DNA from: Pegoplata infirma
Taxonomy: Eukaryota > Arthropoda > Insecta > Diptera > Anthomyiidae
Assembly (NCBI GenBank): GCA_963921195.1
Contig: OY992538.1
Coordinates: forward strand, 8,704,330-8,768,329
Length of the DNA: 64,000 bases
Direction: 5' to 3'
The notes under the pieces were generated by a model that had not been told where the DNA came from, searched no databases, and saw only the letters and a program-made list of their open reading frames with translations. The position numbers and the translations under genes were made by a program. Position 1 is the stretch's first letter. The number at the start of each line of letters is the position of its first letter. Positions 1 to 12,056 of the stretch are shown piece after piece.

Positions 1-545
1 AGAATCTGGGACAATTTCTTTATGAAAAATGTATTAGAATCTGAGAATATTTTTGTACGAAAATGTTTAAGTATTTGAGATTTTTTTTATACGAAAAACG
101 CCTCAGGTCTGAGACTTCCTCAATACGAAAAATGTCTCAGAATCTGAGACATTGCCTACACGAAAAATGTCTCAGAATCTTAGACTTTTTATGTACGAAA
201 CATTTTATCTATCCCAAAATTGTCTCAGAATCTAACACTTTTTGTTTACGAAAAATGGCTCAAAGCATTTTTTGTATAGAAAAAGTATTAGATTTTGAGA
301 CATTTTTCGTATAGAAAAAGTCTCAGATTCTGATACGTTTTTCGTTTAGAAAAAGTCTCAGATTCTGAGGCATTTTTTCATGAGTCTCTAAAAATCTGAG
401 ACTTTTTATTTTGGCAAAACTTCTATGAAATTTAGACTTTTAAAATCTCAGAATCTGAACATTTTTCTGTACGAAAAATATTTCACAATCTGAAACTTTT
501 TATGTAGGAAAAATATCTATGAATGTGAGACTTTTGATATGGGAC
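1..545. repeat. 35-bp dyad minisatellite, array 1
   Basis: Degenerate tandem units of about 35 bp. Each unit contains two short interrupted palindromes: TCTCAGAATCTGAGA and TTTTTCNTATAGAAAAA (or TACGAAAA). The unit is nearly its own reverse complement, so orientation is hard to define. The apparent orientation flips near 270-300 and again near 410. The array is cut by the window edge. The same unit occurs inside the hAT-like elements further on, so this is probably the interior of another such element whose ends I cannot see. Confidence 0.85.
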
Positions 546-635
546 AAATTTCATTCATTAATGGTGTTCTACTATGTTTTGGGCGATAATTTACTTGGGA
601 AAAACAATTTCTTTGGAGGCTTCGCCCTCACAAAT

Positions 636-1438
636 CTGGTTTCCAAACTTTTCCATTACATCAAGTTTTTGTGAAAATTTAGGTCAAAGTTCAAAAAAAT
701 CGGCGTTTTGGTAATTTTTTACAACTCATAGTGGATGAACCCGATGTGAAAGCGACTTAAAAATAAGTCGAGGGTAAAGCTTAAACGTTGCTCTTAAGGA
801 TTCTGAACTCATTTGGTTAGTCTCCTTAACACTTAGGACACCAGTTGCCTTTCAATGATATCTTATTACCCAAAAACGATTTTCTGCTACTAATCATATT
901 AAAACAAAACCTGATGAAACTCCAATTTATACACATGCTTACAATTATGCTCTTTGTCACAAATCCTGTCTGCAATCTTTTCCATTACATCAGGTTTTTG
1001 AGGAATTTTTAATTCAAAAAGTCGCGTTTTTGGAGATGTTTGACAACTCAGTGCAGAAGAACATCGGGCTAAAAAATAAGTAAATTCACCCTTTACAAAC
1101 ATTTCTCTTTTAGATGAACAACTCATTTGATCAGTCGCTTAAACCGTTGGAGCACAAATTGTTTGTTAATAAAGTATTTTCCCACAAAAAGGATTTTTTT
1201 CCATATTTAGTAATAAGACATCATTGAAAGACAATTGGTGCTCAAAGGGTGACTGACCAAATGAGTTTAGCATTTTAAAGAGTAATGTTTAATCTTTATC
1301 GTTGACTTATTTTTAAGTCGCCATCACATCGGGTTCCTCCGCTATGAGTTTCCAAAACTTGCCAAGAAGGCGATTTTTTTGAACTTTGACCTCAATTTTC
1401 TTAAAATCCTAATGTGATGGAAAAGTTTGGAGACCGGA
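636..1438. repeat. Foldback (inverted-repeat) element with a third internal copy
   Basis: The left arm (about 636-870) begins TGGTTTCCAAACTTTTCCAT. It returns in reverse complement at about 1195-1438, ending ATGGAAAAGTTTGGAGACC. A third, diverged copy lies between them in direct orientation (about 965-1180, from CTTTTCCATTACATCAGG). No coding potential and no clear target duplication were seen. Probably a MITE-like DNA element that was partly duplicated. Confidence 0.75.
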
Positions 1439-1460
1439 CTTTTGACCACCAGAACTATTG

Positions 1461-2402
1461 TAATCAAGCGTATAAGGTCGCGTTCCAGTCGCATTTTCGA
1501 TGTTTAGTAGTGTAACTAATATGTCTAAATTTTAGTGCATCATCCTGTTTAAATATTTTTTAATACTCTACTGAGGAATTGTGTGTAGTTTTTTTTTCGA
1601 CATATTTGTGTAAAATGTATGTTAGTTTATGATTCAGTTTCATATTTTTTTATTTTTGTTTATTTTAATCCTTACTTATCACTTTTTTAAGCAGCTTAAT
1701 GTGGTCACATTTCCCATTTATCCAGTAATTGTATCCTGTTAGATGATTATTTTTTATTTTTTTAAAATTCGATACTTTTTTAGCACTTTTTTTTCTTTAA
1801 CACTTATACACTTTGAAAATTATGTTTCCTTTAAGGATTCTTTTTTTCCAATTGAATATAATTGGTTTGTTTACAGATAACTTTACTTTTGCTATTATTT
1901 TTTTCTTTTTTTTTATAAATTTTTACTTAATTATTTTTATGGTTTAAGGCAAAAATCCTTAACTCATTTGTAATCCTTTCCTTTTGTTTTTTGGGATATT
2001 AGAGAAAAAAAGTTCAACAACAAAGTTTTACGTTTCTTGTTCTAATTTTCTATATACATTTATATTTTGTTTTGCTTTTTAAGGAAGGATTCTTGCTACT
2101 CCTGTTTCCTTGTTGTGCTAGTAGTAGTTTAGTTAGTTACCTACGTACAATAAAAACCACAATGATAATATGAAACTTTTTTTTTTTTTTACTTTTACGA
2201 CACTTTAATGAGTTAAATCTTGTTGTTTTGTTGTTGTTTTATAATTTTTTTTTAAATTTTATTTTACAAAACAATAGACTAGATAGATAAAAGATGAAGG
2301 CGTTATTATATTGTATTTAGGGTGTTGGTTGTAGGAGGTTTTTAATGGGTAAATAGGAGTATAGTAAACTGAGACAATATTTGTCTAACTGGCAACCCAG
2401 GC
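1461..2402. other. Gene-free AT-rich stretch
   Basis: T-rich runs and poly-T tracts only. No ORF, no RNA motif and no inverted-repeat boundary could be supported. The sequence immediately left of the hAT-like element at 2403 (ACCCAGGC) resembles its right flank. Confidence 0.6.
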
Positions 2403-2577
2403 CAGGCGCGGATCCAGCTTTTGGGTTTTGGGGGTTGGTTTGAAAAATATCTTAAGTTTAAGAACTTAAGAAAATGCTTTTTTTAAAACAATTTGTCCTA
2501 ACGAAATTCTCAGGTCCTAAAGCACTTTTATGTTGTTTGCAAAAGACCCAGATTCTGAAATAGTTTTCTAATAGGAA

Positions 2578-2857
2578 ACACAGAAAAAACATGTTTGGAA
2601 CATGATTGCAGCACACCAAATCACCCATAATGGAAGGGCAACATAGTATGGCTGATCCCTTTAATCATATATATATGATTGTGACAATCATACTATGATC
2701 ATCAACAATTATAAAATTAATTTTTTTTTATCGAACTATAATCAGCGTTGGTCATAAAATGATTGCTGCAATCATGTTATAATAAAGTTATCAATCATAC
2801 TATGTTGCCCCTCTATTATGGTTGTAGCTCGCAACCATGTTTATTCTCTGTGTGTGT
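2578..2857. mobile_element. Small inverted-repeat MITE, ACACAGA ends
   Basis: About 280 bp. ACACAGAAAAAACATGTTTG on the left is mirrored by CAACCATGTTTATTCTCTGTGT on the right. Inner arms also pair (GGGCAACATAGTATG with CATACTATGTTGCCC). The middle is rich in ATGATTGT and CAATCAT steps. It sits inside the hAT-like element at 2403. No coding potential. Confidence 0.7.
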
Positions 2858-2899
2858 TTATTCAAATAGTCTTATATCATTATTTTACAATTTTTCTAA

Positions 2900-3923
2900 G
2901 TGATTTGCTGAAAGAGATAGTTTATAATTCTGACAAATCATCCCAACAGAAAAATTCGGAGGTTCTGAGGCATTTTACTACAGAAAAGTTTTAAAAAATT
3001 AAAAAATTCCTGCTATATACAATTTTTTTAGGATTCTGATACAGTTTCATATAGAAAATTCTTAGATACTTATGCAATTTTTCTACTAACAAATTCCTAC
3101 ATTTAAAAAAAAATTATCGTTTAGAAAAATACTCAGTGTGAGTTCTTCTTAGGAACTGAAATTCTTTTTCAATTCTGTTTTTCTACAGAAAAGTCTGAGA
3201 CACTGAAATGTTCTTTTTACACCAAAATTTTCAGGTTTTGAAACACTATTGTATATAAAGTACCTGAGATTAGAAAAATTAAACACTATAATGCTTTTAA
3301 AAATTTTTTAAGGCAATTTTCTAGATTCTGAGAAATATTTCCTTAGAAAAAGAAAAATTTTCTTAGACACTTTTTTTTAGAAAAAGTCAAAGATTCACAA
3401 ACATTATTGAAAAGTCTGAGACTCTAAGAAATTTTTACTACAAAAAAGTCTAAGATTCTGAGACATTTTTCTTATAGAAAATGTCTCAGCTTTAGAGACA
3501 TTTTTCCTCTTCAAAAAAGTACCAGATTCTGAGTCTCTTATATTTTTCTACAGAAAATGTCTTAGATTCTGAGACATTTTGCATATAGAAAAATTCCCAG
3601 AATCTAAGATATTTTCTCAAATTATGGGATATTTTTCATTAGTCTTAAAAGTCAAAGGCTATTTTTCTATAGAAAAAGTCTCAGATTCTGATTTATTTTT
3701 CATATAGAAATAGTCTCATACTCTATAACTTATTTTCTTGATTAAAACTCAAAAAATTTGATAAATTTGTTTCTATCGAAAAAGTCTGAGATTTTTTTCT
3801 AAGAATTCTAAGAATTGTTTCTTATAAAAAATGTCCAGCTTTTTCTATTAAAAAGTCTGAAATTCCGAGATATATTTCAAACAGAAATAATCTCAGATTT
3901 TGAGGCATTAAATCAGAATCTGA
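2900..3923. repeat. Dyad minisatellite, array 2
   Basis: A decayed beginning (2900-3400) grades into recognisable units (3400-3920) of GATTCTGAGACATTTTTC plus TATAGAAAA. It is internal to the hAT-like element at 2403 and ends exactly at the TGA where the CAAGGGAAGTATC element begins. Confidence 0.75.
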
Positions 3924-4208
3924 CAAGGAAAGTGTTCCAACCGTTATGAACAGTTTTGTCTGAAACTTAAAATATATTTAAAAGATACGATTTTAAGGCT
4001 GGGGTGTGTCGACTTATCGGCTATATCAGTGTTTAAAAACTTGGTTGTCCCCTTATGAAACAATGTGGACCTTCGGGAAAATTCCGATAAATCCCGAACT
4101 AACAGCAATATCGTCTAGAGCAAAAATACGGGTCGACTTAAATGTAATAAAGATTATTTTGTATTTATGTGGATATAGTAAATTTTCACATTTTCGGGGG
4201 AAAAATTA

Positions 4209-5411
4209 CACTGCGTGACAAAACTAACCACTATTTTAGAAAACAAAAGGTACGACCATCATTTCAATATATTTCGGACATGCTGAATCGAATGGCGTAC
4301 TCCGTTTTTCGATGTATGGTACAGTTTTCTTGTAAAATGTCATTAAAGATTGGCTGATTTTCAGCTGCTTTTTTAACAAAAAAAAATTCCAAAGCTAATG
4401 ATTTTTAAATTTTATGGCATGGAAAACAAAGATATAACTTATAGCAATATTTCTAATATAAATTTGGTTTAAAACTTTTCATCTTAAGCCCTTAAATACG
4501 CGGATTTCTTCATTTTTTTAAGTTTTCGCGAAATTAACCGCTAAATTGGTCTCTGATAAAAAACTTGCATTTTGTGGGTCATAAAGGCGTCCATGACACT
4601 ACGAATAGTGGACAAAAAACATCAATGTTATATGGACCATCATGATGAAAATCGCGAAAAACCGTTTTTTGTATATGGCAGCATCACTTTAGGAGATGAT
4701 TTGAAGCTTCATCTTTTAGTATATAATGTGGGAACCTTAAACAATAAACTGACCCAAAATTTGCCCAAAAAAGTTTTCATTTGCAAAAGTTATCTTAACA
4801 AAAACTATAATTATTGTATCGCAAACACTAAAATAATAGTTTTTGTTAAGATAACTTTTGCATATGAAAACTTTATTGGCCGAATTTTTGGTCAGTTAGT
4901 TGTTTAAGGTTCCCACATTATATTCTAAAAGATGGAACCTTAAATCATCTCGTAAAGTAATGCTGGCATATACAAAAAAACGGTTTTTCGCGATTTTCAT
5001 CATGATGGTCCATATAACATAGCTGTTTTTTGTCCACTATTCGTATTGTTAGGGATGCATTTTTGATTCATTAAAAGCAAGTTTTTTATCAAAGACCAAT
5101 TTGGCTGTTAATTTTGCGAAAACCTTAAAAAATTGAGAAATTCGCGAATTTAAGGGCTTAAATTGAAAAGCTTTAAATCAAATTTGCTACAAGTCATATC
5201 TTTGTTTTCCATGTCATAAAATTTATAAACCATTTACTTTGCAAATTTTTTTTTTTAAAAAACCGGCTCAAAATCAGCAAATCTTTAACGACATTTTGAA
5301 AGAAAACTGTACCATGCATCGAAAAACGGAGTACGCCATTCGAATCAGCATGTCCGAAATATATAGAAATGATGGTCGTAACTCTTGTTTATTTTTTAGT
5401 GTTCCGCAGTG
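4209..5411. mobile_element. Large foldback, CACTGCG ends, TTA duplication
   Basis: A near-complete palindrome of about 600 bp per arm centred near 4810. The left end is CACTGCGTGACA and the right end the reverse complement of CACTGCGGAACA. TTA flanks both sides. Arms include ACGACCATCATTTC and GGAGTACGCCATTCGA on the return. The apparent ORFs at 4006-4907 and 5239-5424 are palindrome translations. TTA duplication is typical of PIF/Harbinger, but no other diagnostic was seen. Confidence 0.75.
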
Positions 5412-5418
5412 TTATTTA

Positions 5419-7248
5419 CACTGAAAAAAATATTGAGAAAAACAATTTTAGCAATCACTTGTTTAAATTTTTAAATAAGATTTGAGTAATTATTTAATTG
5501 ACGCAATTAAAAATTTACTCAAAAACTAAAAAAAAAATTTGAGTAAATAATTTAATACAAAATTTAATATTTTTTTTTATTTTTTTTTTATTCTCTTCGT
5601 GTTTTGAATTCTCGTTTAGTTTATAGTTTTTTGTGTATGTATATTAGGGCGTTTCATCAAAAACTTTTTTTTGGATTTTTGCAACTCTTGAAGCGGAATA
5701 TGAATTCTTATGGCCTAAAAGATTTTTGAGATTTTTTTCAGATTTTTGGAATGTCGGGATCAACTCGCTCAAATCGATTTTATCAAAAAAATGAGGTTAT
5801 GAAACATATATTTTTTTAATTTTTGGTCTCTGGTGCCTTTTTTTAACAAAACCGGATATAATACTTCTTAATGTTGCTAGCCTCCTAAAAAAAATATTCG
5901 CGGTCAAAATTATAAGTTCAAGGGTCACTAAGATGACCTTAAAAGTAAAAATTCAGAATTTCCCGTGTTTTAACCTCAATAATTCGAGAAATAAGCTATG
6001 TATGAACGTCATGTTGAATCCGTTAGATAGGTCTTTAAAACACCTTTCATTTAAAACCAATCTGACTATTGTCACTTTTGTAGAAATGTTAAAAAAAATA
6101 AAAAACTGGGAAAAACTAATTTTTCCCCCATTTTATCGAAAATTGAACTGGTGCATTAGGTAGTTTTTTTTTTGTAAAGTTAAAATAATAACTTTTAAAG
6201 ACTTTTTATAGATTGTAGTTAGTGTTTCCAAGCCGGTTAACCAAAAAACCGGTTTTTTGTCAAAAAAACCGGTTTGACAAAAACCCGGTTTTCCGGTTTG
6301 GAAACACTAATTGCAATCAAAAAAACTTCTTTTAAGTTTATTATTTCAATTTTACAAAAAAACTACTAATGGATTCCCTTCGATTTTCTGTAAAATGGGG
6401 GAAAAAATGAGTTTATCTTAGTTTTTTAATATTTCTACTAAAGTGACAAATGTCATTTTGGTTTTAAATTAAAGGTATTGAAAAGACCTATCTAACGGAT
6501 TCATCATTACGTTCATATATTGCATATTTCTCAAATTATTAAGGTTGGAACACGGGAAATTCTGAATTTTTACTTTAAAGGTCATCTTAGTGACCCTTGA
6601 AGTTATTATTTTGACCGCGAATATTTTTTTTTATGAGGCTAGCAACATTAAGAAGTATTATATCCGGTTTTGTTAAAAAAAGGCACCAGAGAACAAAAAA
6701 TAAAAAAAATTATGTTTCATAACCTCATTTTTTTGATAAAATCGATTTGAGCGAGTTGATCCCGACATTCCAAAAATCTGAAAAAAATCTCAAAAATCTT
6801 TTAGGCCATAAGAATTCATATTCCGCTTCAAGAGTTGCAAAAATCCAAAAAAAAGTTTTTGATGAAACGCCCTAATGTATATGAAAGTTTGAAATCATCT
6901 TTATGAAATTTTCCATTGTCTTCAAGACATAAATATATTTGGTTAAGTTTGAAAAAACATTTTTTTTCGAAAAAAAAAAATGTGAAACTTTTTTAAACTT
7001 TTTAAAAAAAAATTGATAAATTTTGAGTAAATTTTTACTTGTCACAATTAAAAAGTTACTTAAAAAATTGAAAAATTTTTAATTAAATTTTTAATAGTAA
7101 CCATTAAAAATTTTTTAGTAAGCATTTAATAATTTTTTATTAAAAATTTACTCAATACTATTAAATCGTTTACTGGTGCAAAATTGAGTAATTTTTTACT
7201 CAATAGTATTAAAAATTTACTCAAATTCATTTTTTATTTTTTTCTGCG
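5419..7248. mobile_element. TA-flanked element with CACTGAAAAAAA ends
   Basis: The left end CACTGAAAAAAATATTG and the right end the reverse complement of CGCAGAAAAAAATA are each flanked by TA. Both subterminal zones are built from AATTTTTTACTCAA-like steps, about 200 bp on the left and 300 bp on the right. The middle is occupied by the hAT-like foldback at 5645. Inserted in copy 1 of the CAAGGGAAGTATC element. Confidence 0.65.
5645..6874. mobile_element. hAT-like foldback, TAGGGCGTTTCATC ends, 8-bp duplication
   Basis: A 1,230-bp palindrome centred near 6265 with arms of about 580 bp. The ends TAGGGCGTTTCATC and GATGAAACGCCCTA are perfect inverted repeats. The flanking 8-mer ATGTATAT is identical on both sides (5637-5644 and 6875-6882). 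The centre contains alternating ACCGGTTTT/AAAACCGG motifs. No coding capacity. Eight-base duplication and a TAG start fit hAT. Confidence 0.88.
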
Positions 7249-7510
7249 TAACGAAACCGGATTTTTACAAGTTTTTTTTTTAACGTTGGATAGGTATTAA
7301 CAAAACATTTCTTCTCATATATAAACATTATATAGTTTCTTAAGAAGAGCTGGCTAAAAGATCCAAAAAAACAGTCTTTCGCCATTTTTTTACCCATTTT
7401 TTGAAAACCTAAATCCCCGATATGAACCTAAGAGTTGTCTCTTTCATATATATTTTAAATTTCAGGCAAATCGGTTGAAAATAGTTCGAATACTTCCCTT
7501 GTGAGCCATT

Positions 7511-7870
7511 TTTTTCTTAAAAAACTCTTAGATTCTGAAACCTCTTTAAATAGAAAAGATCGCAGACTCTAAGACATTTTTCCTATAAAAAAGAGTCACA
7601 TATTCTGTGTAATTTTTTTTTCTACAGAAAATTTCTCAAAAATTCCCTAAAGAAAACTTTTTTATTTTTCCTTTAGAAAAATTTTAATGTTCAGAGACTT
7701 TTTTCCTATAAAAAACTTAAGGATTCAAAAACATATTTCCTAAAGCAAATTTTTGAGGTTCTTGGACATTTTTTCGTCAGGAAAAAACTTAAAGATTCAA
7801 AAACATATTTCCTAAAGCAAATTTTTGAGGTTCTTGGACATTTTTCCTGAAGAAAAATTCTCACATAATT
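7511..7870. repeat. Dyad minisatellite, array 3
   Basis: Resumes directly after the CAAGGGAAGTATC element. It includes an almost perfect tandem pair of about 85 bp (7721-7805 and 7806-7855), which produces a repetitive ORF on the minus strand; that ORF is not a gene. Confidence 0.7.
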
Positions 7871-8040
7871 TCCTCTTCTTTTTCTCATTTCTCCTACCCA
7901 TCTTCACCGATTTTTTCCAAAAAGAGTAGCACTGTTTAACTAATTCAAAGAAATTTGCACTTCAATGAATCATAATACATGAATAAAATAGATATTGACC
8001 TCTTGATTCAAAATCTGCCTTACAATTTTTTTCTATCAAG

Positions 8041-8565
8041 TACACTCAAAAAAAAACTTGTAAAATATGTAACAAGAAATACTTGTTAAATTTATTTTGT
8101 GCTACCTCCTATTTAACAAGAATTCCAAGTAATTTTACCAATAATTTTGTAATTTTACAAGGTTTTTACTAATAAAATTTTAAATTTACAACTTTTTTTG
8201 ACACGATTAAATTTACAAGGAGTTCTCGTGACTTTACTAAATTTTTTGCTATCTCCTATTTTACAAGGATTTCTGGTAAAAATTACGAAAATTTTTGTAA
8301 TTTTACAAGATTTTTACAAATCAAATTGTTAATTTACAACTTTTTTGGATTAAAATATAAAAGGAATTTCGTAAATTTAATAGAATTTTTTTCCCAAAAA
8401 AAATTCTTGGAAATTTGTAAAATTACAAAAAAAAATTGTAGTTACAAAAAAAATATAAATTTCGATCGAAAAATTTTTGTTAAAAAACACGAAAAACTGT
8501 CGAATATTGGTTAAATGGGATTTCGAGACTTTTTCTAGTAATTTGACAAGGCTTTTTTGTGTGTA
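8041..8565. mobile_element. TACACTC-type element rich in TTTTACAAG
   Basis: A 525-bp unit starting TACACTCAAAAAAAAACTTG and ending GACAAGGCTTTTTTGTGTGTA; the terminal TA pair is the likely target duplication. The interior repeats CTCCTATTT and TTTTACAAG-like steps. A diverged relative lies at about 32376-33275. Confidence 0.68.
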
Positions 8566-8815
8566 AGGTTTTTAAGATATTCGCCTATGAATATTGAAGA
8601 AAAAAACGCTAATTTAGTACCTATGTGTCTTCCCTAAAACATATTCTTAAGCTTGACACAAAATAGGACTTGATTTAGTATAAATAATACCTCTTGAATT
8701 TTTCCAACGCGTACCGTTTTTGAAATATTGGCATTTGCAAAACTCAAATTCCACTGTTACGCACTTATATTCTTTACAAATCACACAAAAATTTTCAAAC
8801 GCGAACATCTTGAAA

Positions 8816-9025
8816 ACTAAACATGCTAGAAAAATTTGGATTGCAGGTTTAGAATCAGGAGGTCCATTATGTAATATTGTGTGTAACATAAGAATACGTA
8901 ACAATGGACCCCCAAATGTGATAAAATAATGTTTATTTTTTGTTGTTAACAGCGAATATATCAAAAACGGTACATGCTAGAAAAATTTGGATGCCAGATT
9001 TAGAATCAGGAGACCAAAATTTGCG
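8816..9025 (+). repeat. Direct repeat pair of about 50 bp
   Basis: The block ACATGCTAGAAAAATTTGGA... TTTAGAATCAGGAG occurs at about 8820-8865 and again at about 8975-9015, in the same orientation. Between them lies sequence resembling an inverted copy of 8700-8760 (AACGCGTACCGTTTTTGA against ATCAAAAACGGTAC). Probably a small decayed foldback. Confidence 0.5.
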
Positions 9026-9064
9026 GTTAAAGATTTCACTGGGAGGTTTTTGGTGTCTAACAGT

Positions 9065-9975
9065 GTTATAACATTTTTGTAATTAAAAATTCTCAGATTT
9101 TTCCTATAATAAATTCTCAGATTTATCCTATACAAAAATTGTTAGATTTTCCTATAAAAAATTGTTAAATTATTCCTATAAAAAAATTGTCAGATTTTTT
9201 CTAAAAAAATTCAAAGAAATATTCATAAATTTTTTTATTTAGGAAAAGTCTCAAATTTTTTTTGTAGGAAAAACTCAAATTTTTCTTCTAGAAAAATTTC
9301 CAAATTTTTCGTCTAGAAAAATTCCCAAAGTTTTTGTATAGAAAACTCTCAGATTTTTCCTAAAAAATTCTATGATAAATTTAAAAATTATTACTTTTTA
9401 AAAAAGTTTGAAATTTTTCATATAGAAAAATTCTTAAATTTTTCGTATAGAAAAATTGAATAATTTTTCGTATAGAAAAATTGAATAGCTTTTCTTCTAG
9501 AAAAATTTCAAAATTTTTCGTCTAGGAAAATTTCCAAAATTTTTTTATTTAAAAATTTCCAAATATTTCATATAAAAAAATTCCCAATTTTTTTTGTCGA
9601 AAAAAAAATATCTTGTTTTTTCTAAAGAAAAACTTTAATATTCCAAGATTTTTTTAATATAGAAAAAATTAAATATTCCGAGAAATTTTTTCCTTAGAAA
9701 AATTTTAAAATAGAAGAATTTCTATAAAAAATTTCTCCTATACCAAAATTTTTAGATGTTTCCTATAGGAAAATTCTTAGGTTTTTTCCATAGAAAAATT
9801 CCCAAATTATTCCTACGGAGTTTTTTTTTCAAATTTTTTCCAATAGAAAAATTCTCAAAATTTTTTCATAAGGAAAAATTCTTCAATTTTGTTATAAAGA
9901 AAATTTCAAAACGTTTTTCCTCTAGAAAGATTTAAAGATTTTTTGAAATTTTTCTTAGAAAAAAATTCTCAGATT
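9065..9975. repeat. AT-rich derivative of the dyad minisatellite
   Basis: About 30 degenerate units of TTTTTCNTATAGAAAAATTC with the CTCAGATT half reduced to CAAATTTT. It ends close to the right terminus of the hAT-like element (10117). The loss of the TCTGAGA half is the main difference from arrays 1-3. Confidence 0.75.
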
Positions 9976-10117
9976 ATTGCATTTTCTTTTTCATTTATTT
10001 TCTCTTCCCTGTTCTTTCCTATTATTTTTTTTTTTCTTTTTTCCTTTTTCCATTATTTGTTATTTTAATTCGTTTTGGGGGGAATTTTCTTTTTTCCCTC
10101 TTGTGGATCCGCGCCTG

Positions 10118-11420
10118 ACACAGACAATATACAGCTTCATTAATATTTGTTTTATTTTGGTTATTATTTTATATGAAAAGATGTTGAATTTACGGTTTTA
10201 TACACGCACTATAACCCAAATACAAACAAACACATAGAATGTCATGTAGGGATCAAAAGGATTTTCGCACGGTTACGGTATTACGAAGCGAACGAATGAG
10301 AGAATATAAATATATATATTTTAATATGATGAACGATGTGTACTTGTACTGTATAATCAAATAATACGTAATGATACACGTAGTCAACGTAGTCAATGTT
10401 GCTGATGATGTTGTTGTTGATTATTGTTGTTGCTGCTGCGGATGCTGCTGCTGTGTGAGTTTTATAAAACAATCCGTTGATGACAAAGTGAAATTTTCTA
10501 TTAATCCTATATGATGAAATTTCAATTTAGTTAAACCCCAAAGAACGCACACACAAACTCACTCTTATACAAATATACACAACCGCATAAACCGTAGAAC
10601 CGTTTTCTAATGTTGTAGTTTTCACAAATAACAACCATTTGCGGAAAAGGATAAAGGATTTGTTGCTGTCGTTGTTTTTTTTTTAAATTGCGTTAAGGTT
10701 TATCGTTACGTTTATCGTTTAACAATGACAATAACTAAAACCGTTAGGAACTAACATATACTTGTTGTTGTTGCAGTAGTTATTGTTGACGAAAGGATGG
10801 TTAAATGTTGATGAAGGATGTGTTGTAGTATGTGTTTCTGTTTTTGTTTTTGTGTCTGTGTGTGTAGGATGAGTATGACAAAACATAAGTTTATTATGAA
10901 ATGTTGTTGTTGTTGTTGCTGTTGTTAATGTTGATAGCTTTAGCTTAACACAGGACAGTACCGGAAATTAAAAATTGTTTTTAAATAACAAAATAAAGTC
11001 TGTGATGAGTAAAATTTATATATATATTATTTTTATTTCTTTAGTAGAGAGTTTTTTTTTTGAAATAGAGAAAGCTAGAGCTGTAGAAGTTTAGTAAATA
11101 GTAGTATAGTAGTAATGCACGTTACGCGCGCGAGAGTGAAAATTTAAACGGTTAATCCTAGTAAAGCTCTATACGAACAACCGTTAGCTTTTAAGGTTCA
11201 AGAAAGACTGACACAAATATCTTCATAAAACCAGGACATTATTAACAGGATACAAATATGAAGTATTTCTAAATTCACCATAGACTTAAGCAAAACAGTG
11301 ATGTCAACTTTTGAATTAAATAAAGCGCCATATAATAACAAAAACGCCAAGAGAAATTTTTTTAATTCCGATTTATGAAAATTTAACATATTGCTAGAAA
11401 CAATAATATATTACACTTAT
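10118..11420. other. Low-repeat, possibly single-copy DNA with TGTTGT/CAACAG tracts
   Basis: One of the few stretches without recognisable transposon ends. It holds TGTTGTTGTTGCTG-type runs (10400-10455, 10760-10785, 10903-10928), a TG-rich run (10850-10870) and a short palindromic-looking ATATATAT. No ORF of credible composition. This kind of sequence is common in fly introns and regulatory DNA; which gene it belongs to cannot be told. Confidence 0.5.
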
Positions 11421-11908
11421 AAGGGAAGTATTCCAACCGTTATAAACTGATTTGCTTGAAACTTAAAATATATATAGAATAGACGATTTTAAATTGGGGT
11501 TTCTCGGCTTATCGGCCATATCAGTGTTTCAAAATTTTGTTGTCCCCTTATGAAACAGGAATATCGTTTAGAGCAATATACGTGACGACTTAAATTTAAG
11601 AAAGATTATTTCGTATTCATATGGATATCGTAGGTCTATGTCTTCACATAAATAACCCCTAAATTTATACATTTTCATGAAAAAAATATTTAGCGAAGCC
11701 GAATTTTCACAAGGTTATGCCACCTTTGGAAAGGCATTAAACTTTCTTTTCATATGTATACATTATAGTTTCTTAGAAAGAAATGGTTGAAAAATCCCAA
11801 AAACTATTTTTTTTGCCATTTTTCGTCGCCTTTTTTGAACCCCTAAATCCCCGAAAAGCCGAGACACCCCAACCTTAGAATTGTCTCTTTCATGTAAAAT
11901 CGGAGTAA
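11421..11908. mobile_element. CAAGGGAAGTATC element, copy 2, right end missing
   Basis: Begins AAGGGAAGTATTCCAACCGT and carries the same blocks as the other copies (CTCGGCTTATCGGCC, TTGTCCCCTTATGAAAC, GGTTATGCCACC, GCCGAGACACCCCAACC). The sequence diverges near 11905 before the right terminal repeat. Unlike copies 1, 3 and 4 it is not flanked by minisatellite. Confidence 0.75.
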
Positions 11909-12056
11909 AGATGTTATTGTTTCACATGCCAGAAGTTTAGGATTTCATGCGAGCAAATATCTATTTGGGAATTGGGTACTTTAGAACATATTTCGGTGAT
12001 ACAGATTGACAAAGAAAAATTTTCCGATTTAGTCACATTTTTGCTTTAAAAATCTT

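Larger units (their letters stand above)
3924..7501. mobile_element. CAAGGGAAGTATC foldback element, copy 1 (with nested insertions)
   Basis: The left end CAAGGAAAGTGTTCCAACC is mirrored by the right end ending ATACTTCCCTTG. Both ends continue into a shared subterminal block (CTGAAACTTAAAATATAT) and a second block (GGTGTGTCGACTTATCGG). TGA flanks both ends, lying in the middle of a minisatellite GAATCTGAGA motif. The body is split by a TTA-flanked foldback (4209-5411) and by a TA-flanked element (5419-7248) that carries a hAT-like foldback (5645-6874). Three more copies lie at 11421, 29265 and 44940. Confidence 0.75.
2403..10117. mobile_element. hAT-like non-autonomous element, GCGCGGATCC ends
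   Basis: The left end reads CAGGCGCGGATCCA and the right end TGGATCCGCGCCTG, a perfect 14-bp terminal inverted repeat. The flanking octamers ACCCAGGC and ACACAGAC match at 6 of 8 positions, compatible with an aged 8-bp duplication. The 7.7 kb interior has no transposase. It holds a MITE at 2578, minisatellite at 2900-3923, 7511-7870 and 9065-9975, a CAAGGGAAGTATC element at 3924-7501 containing three more elements, and a TACACTC element at 8041. The ends match the wider CAGNGGCGGATCCAG hAT-like type. Superfamily assignment rests on ends plus imperfect duplication only. Confidence 0.72.

Noticed and set aside
1..545. CRISPR-like array (about 35-bp periodicity)
   Set aside because: No conserved repeat with variable spacers; the whole unit is repeated and degenerate, and the genome is eukaryotic.
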